A stretch of DNA of 12,429 nt from Comamonas sp. lk (GTDB lineage: Bacteria; Pseudomonadota; Gammaproteobacteria; Burkholderiales; Burkholderiaceae_C): NCBI GenBank assembly GCA_945898105.1, contig CAMDHL010000042.1:1-12429 (forward strand), read 5' to 3'. A model generated the notes under the pieces. It had not been told where the DNA came from, did no database searches, and saw nothing but the letters and a program-made list of their open reading frames with translations. Shown here one piece after another: positions 1 through 8,297 of the stretch (position 1 is its first letter; each line of letters starts with the position of its first letter). The position numbers and the translations under genes were made by a program.

Positions 1-468
1 GGGCAATGCGTGTTTACCGCATTGGCCATGAACGATGTGGTGGTCAACCGGGGTGCGACCTCGGGCATGGTCGAGTTGCGGGTCGAGGTCGATGGCCATT
101 TTGTGGCCAGCCAGCGCGCCGACGGTTTGATCATCGCTACGCCTACCGGCTCCACGGCGTACGCTTTGTCCGCCGGCGGGCCCATGTTGCACCCTTCTAC
201 GCCTGGCTGGGTTCTGGTGCCGATTGCACCGCATACTCTGTCCAACCGGCCCATCGTGCTGTCACACAGCAGTGAAATCTCCATTGAAATCGTTTCAGGG
301 CGCGATGCCAGTGCCAACTTTGATATGCAGTCGCTGGCCACTTTGATGCACGGCGACCGCATCGTGGTGCGCCGCTCCGAGCACAGCGTGCGCTTTTTGC
401 ATCCCAAGGGCTGGACTTACTTTGATACCTTGCGCCGCAAGCTGCACTGGAACGAGGGGGGGAGCTAA
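1..468 (+). CDS. nadK: NAD kinase, C-terminal part (5' end outside window)
   Basis: NAD kinase phosphorylates NAD to NADP with ATP or polyphosphate in the cytoplasm. About 155 codons are visible; the reading frame is open from base 1, so the N-terminal domain with the GGDG nucleotide motif lies upstream. Family signatures seen are the N-D-V-V-V-N-R-G stretch near the left edge, the G-S-T-A-Y motif followed by S-A-G-G-P (about residues 49-60 of the visible part), and a following [11 protein letters not shown] segment, all typical of the NAD-binding C-terminal domain. The TAA stop is 3 bases before the recN GTG and in the same frame. A run of seven G (456-462) sits in the last codons. In Burkholderiales nadK usually follows hrcA and precedes recN, consistent with this context. 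Identification is firm; only the truncation limits it. Confidence 0.96.
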   Translation, partial: GQCVFTALAMNDVVVNRGATSGMVELRVEVDGHFVASQRADGLIIATPTGSTAYALSAGGPMLHPSTPGWVLVPIAPHTLSNRPIVLSHSSEISIEIVSGRDASANFDMQSLATLMHGDRIVVRRSEHSVRFLHPKGWTYFDTLRRKLHWNEGGS

Positions 469-471
469 GCG

Positions 472-2124
472 GTGGGCCTCAAACGCATTGCGCTGCGCGA
501 CTTTGTCATCGTCGCTGCGCTGGACTTGGAACTAGAGGCGGGCTTTACCGTGCTGACCGGCGAGACCGGTGCGGGCAAGTCGATCCTGATTGATGCCTTG
601 CAACTGGCCACCGGCGCACGTGCTGATGTCGGCCTCATACGCGAGGGCGCTGCACGCACCGACGTCAGTGCCGAGTTTGATACGCCTGCCGCGCTGCTGC
701 CCTGGCTGGCAGAAGCCGGCTTTGACGGCGCTGACAGTTTGCTGCTGCGACGCAGTGTGGACACTGGCGGTAAAAGTCGGGCTTGGATCAACGGGCTGGC
801 AGCGACCGCACAGCAACTACGCTATGTGGGCGAACAGGTGCTGGACATTCATGGCCAACACGCATGGCAAAGCCTGACGCGGCCCGATGCGGTGCGCGCC
901 TTGCTGGACGACTTTGCCCGAATTTCCACCAGTGCGTTAAGTGCTTTGTGGCAAACCTGGCGCGCAGCGCAAGCCGCCTATGACAAAGCGCTGGCGGCGC
1001 AGGACATGTTGCAGCGAGAGCGCGAACGCCTGGCCTGGCAGATTGGCGAGGTCGACAAACTCAATCCATTGCCCGATGAATGGGATGAGCTAAATGCCTC
1101 GCACAGCCGATTAGCCCATGGCCAAACCTTGCTTGATGCGGCGCACAGCGCTTTAACTGTCCTTAGCGACGAAGAGCCCTCGGCTTTGCGCAACTTGCAC
1201 AGCGCATTGCAGCAAATTCAAAGCCAAATGCATTTAGATGCCGACTTCCAAGGCCCTGCCGAAGTGCTGGCCTCTGCCATCGCGCAGGTAGAAGACGCGG
1301 TGCATAGCTTGCGCGCATATCAGCGCCGTGTCGAGCTAGACCCGGCGCAGCTGGCTGAACTTGATGCGCGTATGGCACTGTGGGTATCCCTGGCGCGCCG
1401 CTACAAACGCAGCCCACAGGAATTGGCTGCCACGCACGCCGCATGGAAGTACGAATTGGCGCAGCTTGACGCTGCCGCGGACAGCGCCCATTTGCTGACG
1501 CAAACCCAGCAAGCCCAAGCAGCATTTATGGCCGAGGCGCGCAAGGTTTCCAAGACGCGCCAGCAAGCAGCACCCAAGCTCGCTGCCGCTATTACCGAGG
1601 CCATGCAAGGCTTGGGCATGCAAGGCGGGCAATTCCAAGTGCAATTGCAAACTACCGAGCAAGCGCACCAAAGCGGCCTGGAAGATGTTTTGTTTTTGGT
1701 GGCCGGCCATGCGGGCAGCACGCCGCGACCGGTGGGAAAGGTGGCCTCGGGTGGTGAGCTCTCGCGCATCGCCTTGGCGATTGCCGTGACGACCAGCCAG
1801 TCCGGCGGCGCGCAGACCCTGATCTTTGACGAAGTGGATGCCGGCGTGGGTGGTGCGGTGGCGCACACCGTGGGGCGTTTGATGCGCAAACTGGGCGGTG
1901 ACCGGCAGGTACTCGCGGTCAGCCATCTGCCCCAAGTGGCGGCCTGTGCTGACCAGCATTGGGTCGTTAGTAAGCAGTCGCATGAAGGCCAGACCTTGAG
2001 TCAGGTTGCCCCGGTGCAGCGTACACAACGTGAAACTGAAATAGCGCGCATGCTGGGCGGACAGACCAGTTCGCAAGCGACGATGGCGCATGCGCGGGAA
2101 ATGTTGGAGCAAGCCCGTGGCTGA
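472..2124 (+). CDS. recN: DNA repair protein RecN
   Basis: RecN is an SMC-like ATPase that acts early in recombinational repair of double-strand breaks. The 550-residue length is normal. Visible are the N-terminal ABC half with Walker A G-E-T-G-A-G-K-S (residues 30-37), a long Ala/Gln/Leu-rich central region (about 150-370) that reads as coiled coil, and the C-terminal half with the ABC signature S-G-G-E-L-S (426-431), Walker B L-I-F-D-E-V-D (450-456) and a switch-like V-S-H-L-P-Q segment. The GTG start is chosen because G-rich sequence ending GGAG (461-464) lies 7 bases upstream and family members begin right here. No LexA-type CTGT-N8-ACAG box is seen in the preceding 70 bases, so any SOS control would act further upstream or be absent. 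It overlaps the rapZ start by 8 bases. Confidence 0.97.
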   Translation: MGLKRIALRDFVIVAALDLELEAGFTVLTGETGAGKSILIDALQLATGARADVGLIREGAARTDVSAEFDTPAALLPWLAEAGFDGADSLLLRRSVDTGGKSRAWINGLAATAQQLRYVGEQVLDIHGQHAWQSLTRPDAVRALLDDFARISTSALSALWQTWRAAQAAYDKALAAQDMLQRERERLAWQIGEVDKLNPLPDEWDELNASHSRLAHGQTLLDAAHSALTVLSDEEPSALRNLHSALQQIQSQMHLDADFQGPAEVLASAIAQVEDAVHSLRAYQRRVELDPAQLAELDARMALWVSLARRYKRSPQELAATHAAWKYELAQLDAAADSAHLLTQTQQAQAAFMAEARKVSKTRQQAAPKLAAAITEAMQGLGMQGGQFQVQLQTTEQAHQSGLEDVLFLVAGHAGSTPRPVGKVASGGELSRIALAIAVTTSQSGGAQTLIFDEVDAGVGGAVAHTVGRLMRKLGGDRQVLAVSHLPQVAACADQHWVVSKQSHEGQTLSQVAPVQRTQRETEIARMLGGQTSSQATMAHAREMLEQARG

Positions 2125-3016
2125 ACACAAACTCGAATTGGTGCTGATTACCGGCATGTCCGGCTCTGGTAAGTCGATAGCCCTTCATGCTTTGGAGGAT
2201 GCAGGGTACTACTGCGTGGACAACCTGCCGCCGCCCTTGCTATTGGATTTCATCGCTTTACAAAGTGGTGAACAGTCAGGGCGCGTGGCTATCGCCATGG
2301 ATGTGCGCAGCGCCAAGGGCCTGCCGCTGATACCCGGGCAGTTGGACAAACTGCGTGCTAAGGGCATAGGCATCAAAACCTTGTTTCTTGACGCTACGAC
2401 GGACACCCTCGTGCGGCGCTATTCCGAAACGCGCCGCAAGCACCCTTTATCCCAAGCCGATACTTTGCCGGGTGACGAGCGGCGCGCGCTGGCAGATGCG
2501 ATTGAACTGGAACGCAGTTTGCTGGCCGATATGCGGGCGCAGTCCTACGTGATTGATTCGAGCATGATTCGCGCTGCCCAATTGCAAGGCTATGTCAAAA
2601 GCCTGATCACCGCGCCAGAAGCCCAGCTCACTTTGGTATTTCAGTCTTTTTCTTTCAAGCGTGGCGTCCCCTCAGATGCTGACTTTGTGTTTGACGTGCG
2701 CATGCTGCCCAACCCGCATTACGAAGCGCATTTGCGCGTACTGACGGGCAGAGATGCGCCGGTGGCAGAGTTTTTGCGTGCGCAGCCCGAAGTGGTGTTG
2801 ATGGAGCAGCAGATTAGTAGCTTTTTAGATGGTTGGATGGGCGCTTTAGTGCTGGACCATCGCAGCTATGTAACGGTGGCTATCGGGTGTACTGGCGGGC
2901 AGCACCGCTCCGTATATTTAGTGGAGCAATTGGCTAGGCATTTCGCGCCGCATTGGGTTACCCTAAAGCGCCACCGCGAATTGCAGAGCGATAGCGAGTC
3001 GGACTTCTCGGCGTAG
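2117..3016 (+). CDS. rapZ: RNase adapter protein RapZ (YvcJ/YhbJ family)
   Basis: RapZ-family proteins bind nucleotides; in E. coli RapZ senses glucosamine-6-phosphate and delivers the GlmZ small RNA to RNase E. The 299-residue protein shows Walker A G-M-S-G-S-G-K-S (residues 13-20), a C-V-D-N-L-P-P segment, F-L-D-A (YvcJ-type P-loop domain), then the C-terminal domain with [17 protein letters not shown] and the G-C-T-G-G-Q-H-R-S motif around residue 258. A basic K-R-H-R cluster lies near the C-terminus, where the E. coli protein contacts RNA; an acidic/serine tail follows. I prefer the GTG at 2117, four codons before the L-E-L-V-L-I-T strand, over an upstream ATG at 2090 lying inside recN. 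No PTS genes or hprK are visible here, unlike the usual setting. Its RNA target in this lineage is unknown to me. Confidence 0.95.
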   Translation: MAEHKLELVLITGMSGSGKSIALHALEDAGYYCVDNLPPPLLLDFIALQSGEQSGRVAIAMDVRSAKGLPLIPGQLDKLRAKGIGIKTLFLDATTDTLVRRYSETRRKHPLSQADTLPGDERRALADAIELERSLLADMRAQSYVIDSSMIRAAQLQGYVKSLITAPEAQLTLVFQSFSFKRGVPSDADFVFDVRMLPNPHYEAHLRVLTGRDAPVAEFLRAQPEVVLMEQQISSFLDGWMGALVLDHRSYVTVAIGCTGGQHRSVYLVEQLARHFAPHWVTLKRHRELQSDSESDFSA

Positions 3017-3019
3017 GTC

Positions 3020-4084
3020 TCAGGCCAGCGCTGAGGCTTCTAAGAGTTTGCGTACCGGCGCGGGTAAGCCGAGGGCGGGCCAGTCTTTCGCAGCAACCCA
3101 GCCACCTTCCATTGCACTTAAACGTCGGCCTGCAACTAGGCGCACATAAAACGGATGGATGTGCAAGTCTTTGTGCGTGAGCACATGCACAAAGGTGTCC
3201 ATGGGCTGCAAAGTTTTTTGCGCTATGGCCGGCAAGGCGTTGCGTAACTCCGTCTCGCTGTCGAAGACCGGGAGGCAATGCAGACCGGCCCAGACCCCCG
3301 GCGTCGGGCGTCGTTGCAACCACACCGCGCCGTTGGTGTCTTGCGCCCATACAAGCCACATCGACTGGCTACTGCGTTTGAGCTTGCGAGTTCGCACCGG
3401 GAATTCCTCCATGCGCCCCTTAGCCTGTGCAAGGCAATCGGCTTGCAATGGACATTGCCCGCAAAGCGGTTTGCGTGCCAGGCAGACCGTGGCGCCCAAA
3501 TCCATCATGCCTTGCGTGTAGCGCGCCATGGCCTTGGCGTCCGTGTTTTCATCGGGCACCAATTCCTGCGCCAAAGCCCACAGCGCGCGCTCCTGCGCTG
3601 CTTGCGCCAGATCGCCCTCAAAGGCCAGCAATCGGGTTAGCACGCGTTTGACGTTGGCATCCAAAATCGCCACCCGTTCGCCAAAACACAGAGATGCAAT
3701 CGCCGCTGCCGTAGACCGACCGATACCGGGCAGGGTTTGCAGCAGCGCGGCCTGCCGTGGGAATTGCCCGCTGTGTTGCTGCATCACGATTTGGGCACAG
3801 CGGTGCAAATTGCGCGCCCGGCTGTAATACCCCAGGCCGCTCCACAAACCCATCACATCGTCGGCGCTGGCCTGCGCCAAATCAGCCACCGTGGGCAGAC
3901 GTTGCGTAAATCGTTCAAAGTAGTCCCGCACCGTCACAACCTGGGTTTGCTGTAACATGATTTCAGACAACCAGACGCGGTAGGGATCGACCGTGTTTTG
4001 CCAGGGCAGGCTGTTGCGCCCATGGCTTTTTTGCCAGCGCACCACTTTTTCAGCGATGCTCTTGGTGCTTAAGGCTTTTGGCAT
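3020..4084 (-). CDS. mutY: Adenine DNA glycosylase MutY
   Basis: MutY removes adenine mispaired with 8-oxoguanine. The 354-residue protein carries the catalytic Glu in [10 protein letters not shown] (E41), a helix-hairpin-helix L-P-G-I-G-R-S-T (118-125; Ser at the position where bifunctional enzymes have Lys), the catalytic Asp in L-D-A-N-V-K-R-V-L (D142), and a [4Fe-4S] loop with Cys 201, 208, 211 and 217 (spacing 6-2-5). The C-terminal third (about 235-354) is the NUDIX-like 8-oxoG recognition domain; the E. coli F-S-H recognition triplet is L-T-H here. The ATG at 4084 is chosen because it sits just before the conserved N-terminal helix; a longer TTG frame to 4144 would lie inside mutM. It overlaps the mutM end by 16 bases and has no clear Shine-Dalgarno, suggesting translational coupling. 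Its stop is 3 bases from the rapZ stop. Confidence 0.96.
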   Translation of the reverse strand: MPKALSTKSIAEKVVRWQKSHGRNSLPWQNTVDPYRVWLSEIMLQQTQVVTVRDYFERFTQRLPTVADLAQASADDVMGLWSGLGYYSRARNLHRCAQIVMQQHSGQFPRQAALLQTLPGIGRSTAAAIASLCFGERVAILDANVKRVLTRLLAFEGDLAQAAQERALWALAQELVPDENTDAKAMARYTQGMMDLGATVCLARKPLCGQCPLQADCLAQAKGRMEEFPVRTRKLKRSSQSMWLVWAQDTNGAVWLQRRPTPGVWAGLHCLPVFDSETELRNALPAIAQKTLQPMDTFVHVLTHKDLHIHPFYVRLVAGRRLSAMEGGWVAAKDWPALGLPAPVRKLLEASALA

Positions 4085-4884
4085 ACCGGGCAGAAAAATG
4101 TAGACCGCTGTCCTTGACGTATCGCTTTGATGGCGGTACCGCAAGCGCCGCAGGGCAGCCCTTCGCGCCCATATACCGCAGCCTCTAATTGAAAATAACC
4201 CGATTCGCCTTGGGCATTGGAAAAGTCTTTGAGTGTGCTGCCGCCGATCTCAACCGCCCGTGCTAGCACCGTGCGTATGGCGGCGTGCAGGCGGGTAGCG
4301 CGCGCCAAGCTGATGCGTTCGGCTCGTGTGGTCGGGCGGATACCGGCCATGAACAGCGCCTCGCTGGCGTAAATGTTGCCAACGCCCACCACCAATTCGC
4401 CGCCCAGCAGCACCTGCTTGATTACGGTCTTACGCTTTTTGAGGGCTTTCCAAAAATCATGCGCTGCAAACCCATCTCCTAGTGGCTCCACCCCTAACTT
4501 GCCCAGCAGTTTGCGGGCAACCTCGCTGTACTCGCTGTGCGCAAACACGACGGCACCAAAGCGGCGTGGGTCGTGCAGGCGTAGTGTGCCCAGGTTGGTT
4601 TGCAAGTCCATATGGTCGTGCTTACCGGGGCTGGTGGGTGCGCGCTCAAAGCGCAGACTGCCAGACATTCCTAAATGCAGGAGCAACAGACCTTCGTCCA
4701 AATCCAGCAACAGGTACTTGCCTCTGCGCCGCACCCCCAGGACTTGGCGGCCTGCAAGCGTCTGGGGATCGCAGCCCAAAGGCCAGCGCAGGGCTTTGCC
4801 CATGTGCAGCGCCTGAATGCGCGCGCCGGCAATCCGATCGGCAAAGCTCAGCCGCGTCACTTCAACTTCGGGTAATTCAGGCAT
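4069..4884 (-). CDS. mutM: Formamidopyrimidine-DNA glycosylase MutM (Fpg)
   Basis: MutM excises 8-oxoguanine opposite cytosine and cleaves the strand through its AP-lyase activity. The 271-residue length is standard. The protein begins M-P-E-L-P-E-V-E, so the catalytic Pro2 and Glu3 fix the start exactly. Further residues seen are the beta-hairpin Lys56 (R-G-K-Y), the intercalation residues Met73 (L-G-M-S-G) and the D-P-R-R-F-G loop (105-110), and the C-terminal zinc finger with Cys 245, 248, 265 and 268 and the 8-oxoG-contacting Arg260 (Q-R-S-T-F-F-C). The bases before the ATG are pyrimidine-rich (CCACCT) with no Shine-Dalgarno, an oddity given how certain the start is. It heads an operon with mutY and diverges from the TPR gene, with 60 bases between their starts. 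Confidence 0.97.
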   Translation of the reverse strand: MPELPEVEVTRLSFADRIAGARIQALHMGKALRWPLGCDPQTLAGRQVLGVRRRGKYLLLDLDEGLLLLHLGMSGSLRFERAPTSPGKHDHMDLQTNLGTLRLHDPRRFGAVVFAHSEYSEVARKLLGKLGVEPLGDGFAAHDFWKALKKRKTVIKQVLLGGELVVGVGNIYASEALFMAGIRPTTRAERISLARATRLHAAIRTVLARAVEIGGSTLKDFSNAQGESGYFQLEAAVYGREGLPCGACGTAIKAIRQGQRSTFFCPVCQKP

Positions 4885-4933
4885 AGGTGGGGCAGGTAAA
4901 GCAAAGCGCTTGCAGGGGGCATCGTAGGTCGCT

Positions 4934-4938
4934 GGAGG
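4934..4938 (+). promoter_or_regulatory. Shine-Dalgarno GGAGG deciding the TPR gene start
   Basis: A perfect GGAGG lies 6 bases upstream of a TTG at 4945 that is in frame with the TPR gene. The nearest ATG (4972) has no purine-rich element at a suitable distance. This is the main reason for preferring the TTG start; initiation has not been shown. Confidence 0.55.
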
Positions 4939-4944
4939 CTCTTC

Positions 4945-6738
4945 TTGCGGGCCTTGGATTATTATGGCTGCATGTCACGCATCCCCTATTTGATGGTCGC
5001 AGCACTGCTGGCTGCAGCCCCGGTGGCTCGCTCCCAAACTGCTACAGCGCCGCTGAAGCAGCCCGGCGCGAGCGCCCAAGCCCCCGAACGCTCGGCCCTG
5101 AATGCCTCTATTTTTTACCAGGTGGTGTTGGCAGAGCTCAGCTTTAACAATGGCGATATTGGTGCGGCCTACGGCTTGATGTTGCATGCGGCGCGCGAGT
5201 CCAATGAAGCTCAGCTCTTTCAGCGCGCGGTGGATATGGCCCTGTCTGGGCGCGACGCCAATGCCGCGGTGGGCGCCGCTAAGGCCTGGCAACAGGCCCT
5301 GCCGCAGTCCAAGGACGCGGACCGTTATCTGTTGCAATTGTTGATTGGTCTCAATCGGCTAGGCGATACCCTTGCGCCACTACAGCGCAGCGTGGCTCGC
5401 ACAGCGCAGCCCGAGCGCGTCGCTGTGATCAACACGCTAACGCGCCTTTATTTGCGGGCCACGGACAAAGCCGCCGCTGCGGACCTGATAGAAAAAGCGT
5501 TGATCGCAGAGCTGGGTAACCGCAGCACCGGGCCTGCCACGTGGGCCGCTATTGGTAATTTACGTTTGGTAGCGGGTAATCGCCCGGCTGCGCTGGCCGC
5601 CGCGCGCAAGGGCGCTAGCCTGGACCCTTTGTCCGACGACGTCGCCTCGCTGGCGGTCAATCTTCTCAATGGCAGTGCCGAAGATCTGGACGCATTGCTG
5701 AGCGCTTACTTTGCTGCGACGCCCTCTGGGAATGTGCGGATGGGCTATCTGCGCAAGCTCATCGAATTGCAACGGTATCCGGCTGCCTTGGCGCAGGCGG
5801 TGCAGCTGACCCGTGAGCAGCCAGACTTTGCCGATGCCTGGTTGGTACGTGGCTCCATTGAATTTCAAAATCAAGACTTCCAGCAAGCCGAGCAGTCGTT
5901 GAGCCGCTTCCTTGCGGTATTGCCGCAAAGCCGGACGCAGGAGGACCCTGATGAGGACAGCCTCACGCCCCGCGGCATCGTGCAGGCCTATCTGCTGCTG
6001 TCGCAAATTGCAGAAAAGCAGGGCGATTTTGCGAAAGCCCAAAGCATTCTTGCGCGCATCAACAGTCCCCAAGACATCGCGCGTGTGCAAATTCGCCGCG
6101 CCATGATGTTTGCCAAGCAAGGCCGCTTGGAAGAAGCGCTCTCCCTGGTACGCAATCTTCCCGAGGACGATGCGGACGAGGCGCGCACCAAATTGCAGAC
6201 GGAATTGCAATTGCTGCGCGAAGGCCGGCGCGAGAAGGAAGCCTATGCGCTGCTGATTGCCGCCATCCAAAAAACGCCCGACGATGTGGACTTGCTGTAC
6301 GAACTGGCCTTGTCTGCTGAAAAACTGGGTCAAACCGACGAGATGGAAAAAATCCTTCGGCGTGTGATCACACTGCAACCCGATTACCACGCTGCCTACA
6401 ACGCGCTGGGTTATTCGCTGGCCGACCGCAACCAGCGTTTGCCCGAGGCAAGAGCGCTGATTGAAAAAGCATTGAAGTTCGCGCCCAATGACCCGTTTAT
6501 TTTGGACAGTTTGGCCTGGGTGGAGTTTCGCAGCGGCAATCTGACAGAAGCGTTGCGGATATTGCGCGCTGCTTACCTGAGTCGGCCCGATGCCGAAATC
6601 GCGGCGCATTTGGGCGAAGTTTTGTGGGCGATGAACTTGCGCGAGGACGCTAATGCGGCATGGGCTAAAGGCCTGGAGCTCAACCGCGACAACGAGACGC
6701 TCAAATCCACCATCGTGCGTTTACGCGGCAAGTTATGA
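4945..6738 (+). CDS. Exported tetratricopeptide-repeat protein, function unknown
   Basis: I recognise the fold class but not a specific function. From the TTG start it is 597 residues; starting at the ATG 4972 it would be 588. A hydrophobic stretch (about residues 14-28, ending A-P-V-A-R-S-Q) looks like a Sec signal peptide, so the protein is probably periplasmic or membrane-attached; no lipobox is evident. The body is Ala/Leu-rich helical repeat sequence. The clearest TPR units are in the C-terminal part (about residues 448-585), with the typical small-residue and Asp-Pro/Gln-Pro turn pattern ([13 protein letters not shown]). Its stop overlaps the lolB ATG by four bases (ATGA), which implies translational coupling and suggests a role in outer-membrane or lipoprotein biogenesis. 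That role is inference. TPR proteins in this position are, to my knowledge, common in Burkholderiales and uncharacterised. Confidence 0.85.
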   Translation: MRALDYYGCMSRIPYLMVAALLAAAPVARSQTATAPLKQPGASAQAPERSALNASIFYQVVLAELSFNNGDIGAAYGLMLHAARESNEAQLFQRAVDMALSGRDANAAVGAAKAWQQALPQSKDADRYLLQLLIGLNRLGDTLAPLQRSVARTAQPERVAVINTLTRLYLRATDKAAAADLIEKALIAELGNRSTGPATWAAIGNLRLVAGNRPAALAAARKGASLDPLSDDVASLAVNLLNGSAEDLDALLSAYFAATPSGNVRMGYLRKLIELQRYPAALAQAVQLTREQPDFADAWLVRGSIEFQNQDFQQAEQSLSRFLAVLPQSRTQEDPDEDSLTPRGIVQAYLLLSQIAEKQGDFAKAQSILARINSPQDIARVQIRRAMMFAKQGRLEEALSLVRNLPEDDADEARTKLQTELQLLREGRREKEAYALLIAAIQKTPDDVDLLYELALSAEKLGQTDEMEKILRRVITLQPDYHAAYNALGYSLADRNQRLPEARALIEKALKFAPNDPFILDSLAWVEFRSGNLTEALRILRAAYLSRPDAEIAAHLGEVLWAMNLREDANAAWAKGLELNRDNETLKSTIVRLRGKL

Positions 6739-7247
6739 CGGCCCTGCTGCACCCGGCCCAGCGGCTGTTGGCCGGATGCTTGGTGCTCGCATGTGTGCTA
6801 CTCGCGGCCTGTAGTACGCCAGCTAAACGCCAGCAGTACGTTACCCCCAATGATGTGTGGGAAGGCCGCTTGTCGATCCAAGTGGCGGGCGATGCGCCCC
6901 AGCGCATCAGCGCAGATTTTTTTCTGGAAGGCAATGCCCGCCGTGCCAGCCTGACGCTCAATTCGCCCTTGGGAACCCGTATGGCGCGTATGCAGTGGGA
7001 CGATACCTCGGCCACGCTTGAAGTGGGCGATCAAAAGCGCAACTTTGAATCGGTGGATGCCATGACTAAAAGTAGCCTGGGCAGTGCCTTACCAATGCAG
7101 GCATTTTTTGCCTGGTTAAGCGGGCGACCCGAGGCTGCGCCCGGTTGGGAGATTCAAACGCTGGACATGGTTCAAGGCCGCATCCGGGCGCGTAGTGTGG
7201 ATCGCACACCTGCGGTGCAAATTGACCTGCTGCTCGAGGGCAGGTAA
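6735..7247 (+). CDS. lolB: Outer-membrane lipoprotein receptor LolB
   Basis: LolB accepts lipoproteins from the periplasmic chaperone LolA and inserts them into the inner leaflet of the outer membrane. The 170-residue precursor has a lipoprotein signal peptide ending in the lipobox L-A-A-C (Cys26 lipidated), with Ser at +2, which by the enterobacterial rule predicts outer-membrane sorting. The mature part matches the LolB pattern: W-E-G-R-L-S near the start, an L-N-S-P-L-G-T strand, and an A-F-F-A-W-L-S-G-R-P segment. It is shorter than E. coli LolB (207 residues), but LolB proteins vary widely. Sequence similarity in this family is low, so the adjacent ispE, its classical neighbour, weighs in the call. 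The ATG overlaps the TPR gene stop (ATGA) and has only a weak Shine-Dalgarno. Confidence 0.92.
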   Translation: MTALLHPAQRLLAGCLVLACVLLAACSTPAKRQQYVTPNDVWEGRLSIQVAGDAPQRISADFFLEGNARRASLTLNSPLGTRMARMQWDDTSATLEVGDQKRNFESVDAMTKSSLGSALPMQAFFAWLSGRPEAAPGWEIQTLDMVQGRIRARSVDRTPAVQIDLLLEGR

Positions 7248-7254
7248 TCCGGCC

Positions 7255-8088
7255 ATGCAGGCGCTTTACGACATCCCCGCTCCGGCGAAGCTCAACCTTT
7301 TCCTACACATCACCGGTCTTCGCGCCGACGGTTACCACTTGCTGCAATCGGCATTCATGCTGATTGACTGGTGCGACCAGCTGCACTTTGAAGTGCGCCA
7401 GGACGGTCGGATCAGCCGCGAAGACTTGACCTGGGCCCTGCCCGAGGATGATTTGTGCCTGCGCGCGGCCAAAGCGCTGCAAACTGCCAGCGCTTGCAGT
7501 TTGGGCGTGCACATTGGCATTGCCAAATCCGTGCCCGCCCAGGCCGGTATGGGAGGCGGCTCCTCCGACGCCGCCTCCACCCTGCTGGCGCTCAACCGGC
7601 TTTGGAAGCTGGGTTGGACGCATAAGCAATTGGCGGAGATCGGCCTGCAATTGGGCGCCGATGTACCGTTTTTCCTGCTCGGGCAGCACGCCTGGGTGGA
7701 GGGCGTGGGCGAACGGCTGACGCCCATTAGCCTGCCTGCGGCGCGCTTTGCGGTGCTCAAGCCCGATGCAGGTCTGGACACCCGCAGCGTCTTTGCCCAC
7801 CCCATGCTGGAGCGCAATACCGGGCTTGCTATAATTTCAGGCTTCGCTGCGAACCCCTACGGCTTTGGCCGGAACGACTTGCAGCCTGTCGCCGAACTGC
7901 TCTGCCCTGCTGTAGGTCAATCGATTGCCTGGCTAACCAGTAAGGGTTTGCAGGCCAGGATGACGGGTTCAGGCAGTGCGGTGTTTGCGCAACTGCCCCC
8001 GGATTTCAACGTGGATGATGCCCCTGGCAACATGACACTGCGGGTCTGCAACAGTTTGGAGGCGCACCCCCTGCAAGGGTGGTGTTGA
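7255..8088 (+). CDS. ispE: 4-diphosphocytidyl-2-C-methyl-D-erythritol kinase IspE
   Basis: IspE phosphorylates CDP-methylerythritol, the fourth step of the MEP isoprenoid pathway, in the cytoplasm. It is 277 residues long and belongs to the GHMP kinases. The N-terminal P-A-P-A-K-L-N-L motif carries Lys12; the glycine-rich ATP loop P-A-Q-A-G-M-G-G-G-S-S-D-A spans 94-106; the catalytic Asp is D136 in L-G-A-D-V-P-F; and the C-terminal GHMP motif M-T-G-S-G-S-A-V-F-A is at about 236-245. The ATG at 7255, 7 bases after the lolB stop, is chosen over an ATG at 7195 inside lolB because the protein family begins here; GAGGGCAGG lies upstream. Its coding sequence contains a perfect extended -10 element (7827-7835) that may serve the downstream tRNA and prs. 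Confidence 0.97.
   Translation: MQALYDIPAPAKLNLFLHITGLRADGYHLLQSAFMLIDWCDQLHFEVRQDGRISREDLTWALPEDDLCLRAAKALQTASACSLGVHIGIAKSVPAQAGMGGGSSDAASTLLALNRLWKLGWTHKQLAEIGLQLGADVPFFLLGQHAWVEGVGERLTPISLPAARFAVLKPDAGLDTRSVFAHPMLERNTGLAIISGFAANPYGFGRNDLQPVAELLCPAVGQSIAWLTSKGLQARMTGSGSAVFAQLPPDFNVDDAPGNMTLRVCNSLEAHPLQGWC
7827..7835 (+). promoter_or_regulatory. Extended -10 promoter element inside ispE
   Basis: The sequence TGCTATAAT is an exact TGn-TATAAT extended -10. The -35 position with a 17-base spacer (7807-7812, CTGGAG) is poor, but extended -10 promoters tolerate that. Transcription would start near 7842, about 290 bases before tRNA-Gln, and could drive tRNA-Gln, prs and downstream genes independently of lolB-ispE. 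I saw no other TATAAT in a suitable place. No experimental support is available from sequence alone. Confidence 0.5.
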
Positions 8089-8132
8089 AAGCGTTGGTTT
8101 TCGGTTGACGGCCTGGTGCCGGCAACCCGTGT

Positions 8133-8209
8133 AGGGGAATCGCCAAGTTGGTTAAGGCACTGGATTTTGATTCCAGCATGCGAAGGTTCGAATCCTTCTT
8201 CCCCTGCCA
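8133..8209 (+). tRNA. tRNA-Gln (anticodon TTG), 3' CCA encoded
   Basis: The full cloverleaf can be folded by hand: acceptor AGGGGAA (8133-8139) pairs with TTCCCCT; D-stem GCC/GGC; anticodon stem CTGGA/TCCAG with loop TTTTGAT, giving anticodon TTG at 8167-8169, which reads CAA/CAG glutamine; variable loop CATGC; T-stem GAAGG/CCTTC with loop TTCGAAT; discriminator G and encoded CCA at 8207-8209. It lies between ispE and prs, the position where proteobacteria commonly keep a tRNA-Gln. It is probably transcribed with its neighbours or from the promoter inside ispE. A T-run follows (8212-8218) but no separate hairpin, so I do not call a terminator. Confidence 0.98.
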
Positions 8210-8297
8210 AATTTTTTTAACGGTACAGCCAGACGGCATGAAGAAGTCCTGAAACCGCCCACCAGCGCACAGCCTAGCCAACCCACGCCACAGCCCT

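Noticed and set aside
3019..3035. CTCAG/CTGAG hairpin between the convergent rapZ and mutY ends as a terminator
   Set aside because: Only five pairs, a seven-base loop and no T-run on either strand.
4630..4637. GCTGGTGG, identical to the E. coli Chi octamer
   Set aside because: A single copy inside mutM coding sequence; Chi sequence is not conserved outside enterobacteria, and an octamer of this composition is expected by chance.
5560..6609. Long antisense open frame (about 349 codons) opposite the TPR gene; similar antisense frames at 1336-2157, 8520-9284 and 9336-10406
   Set aside because: They mirror well-supported genes in a GC-rich genome, give His/Arg/Gln-rich sequence without recognisable domains, and have no ribosome binding sites that stand out.
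8105..8133. TTGACG resembling a -35 just before tRNA-Gln
   Set aside because: No acceptable -10 at 16-18 bases, and the implied transcription start would fall inside the tRNA.
8133..8218. tRNA-Gln 3' end as an integration site
   Set aside because: No integrase, no duplicated tRNA fragment and no composition change follows it; prs comes directly after.
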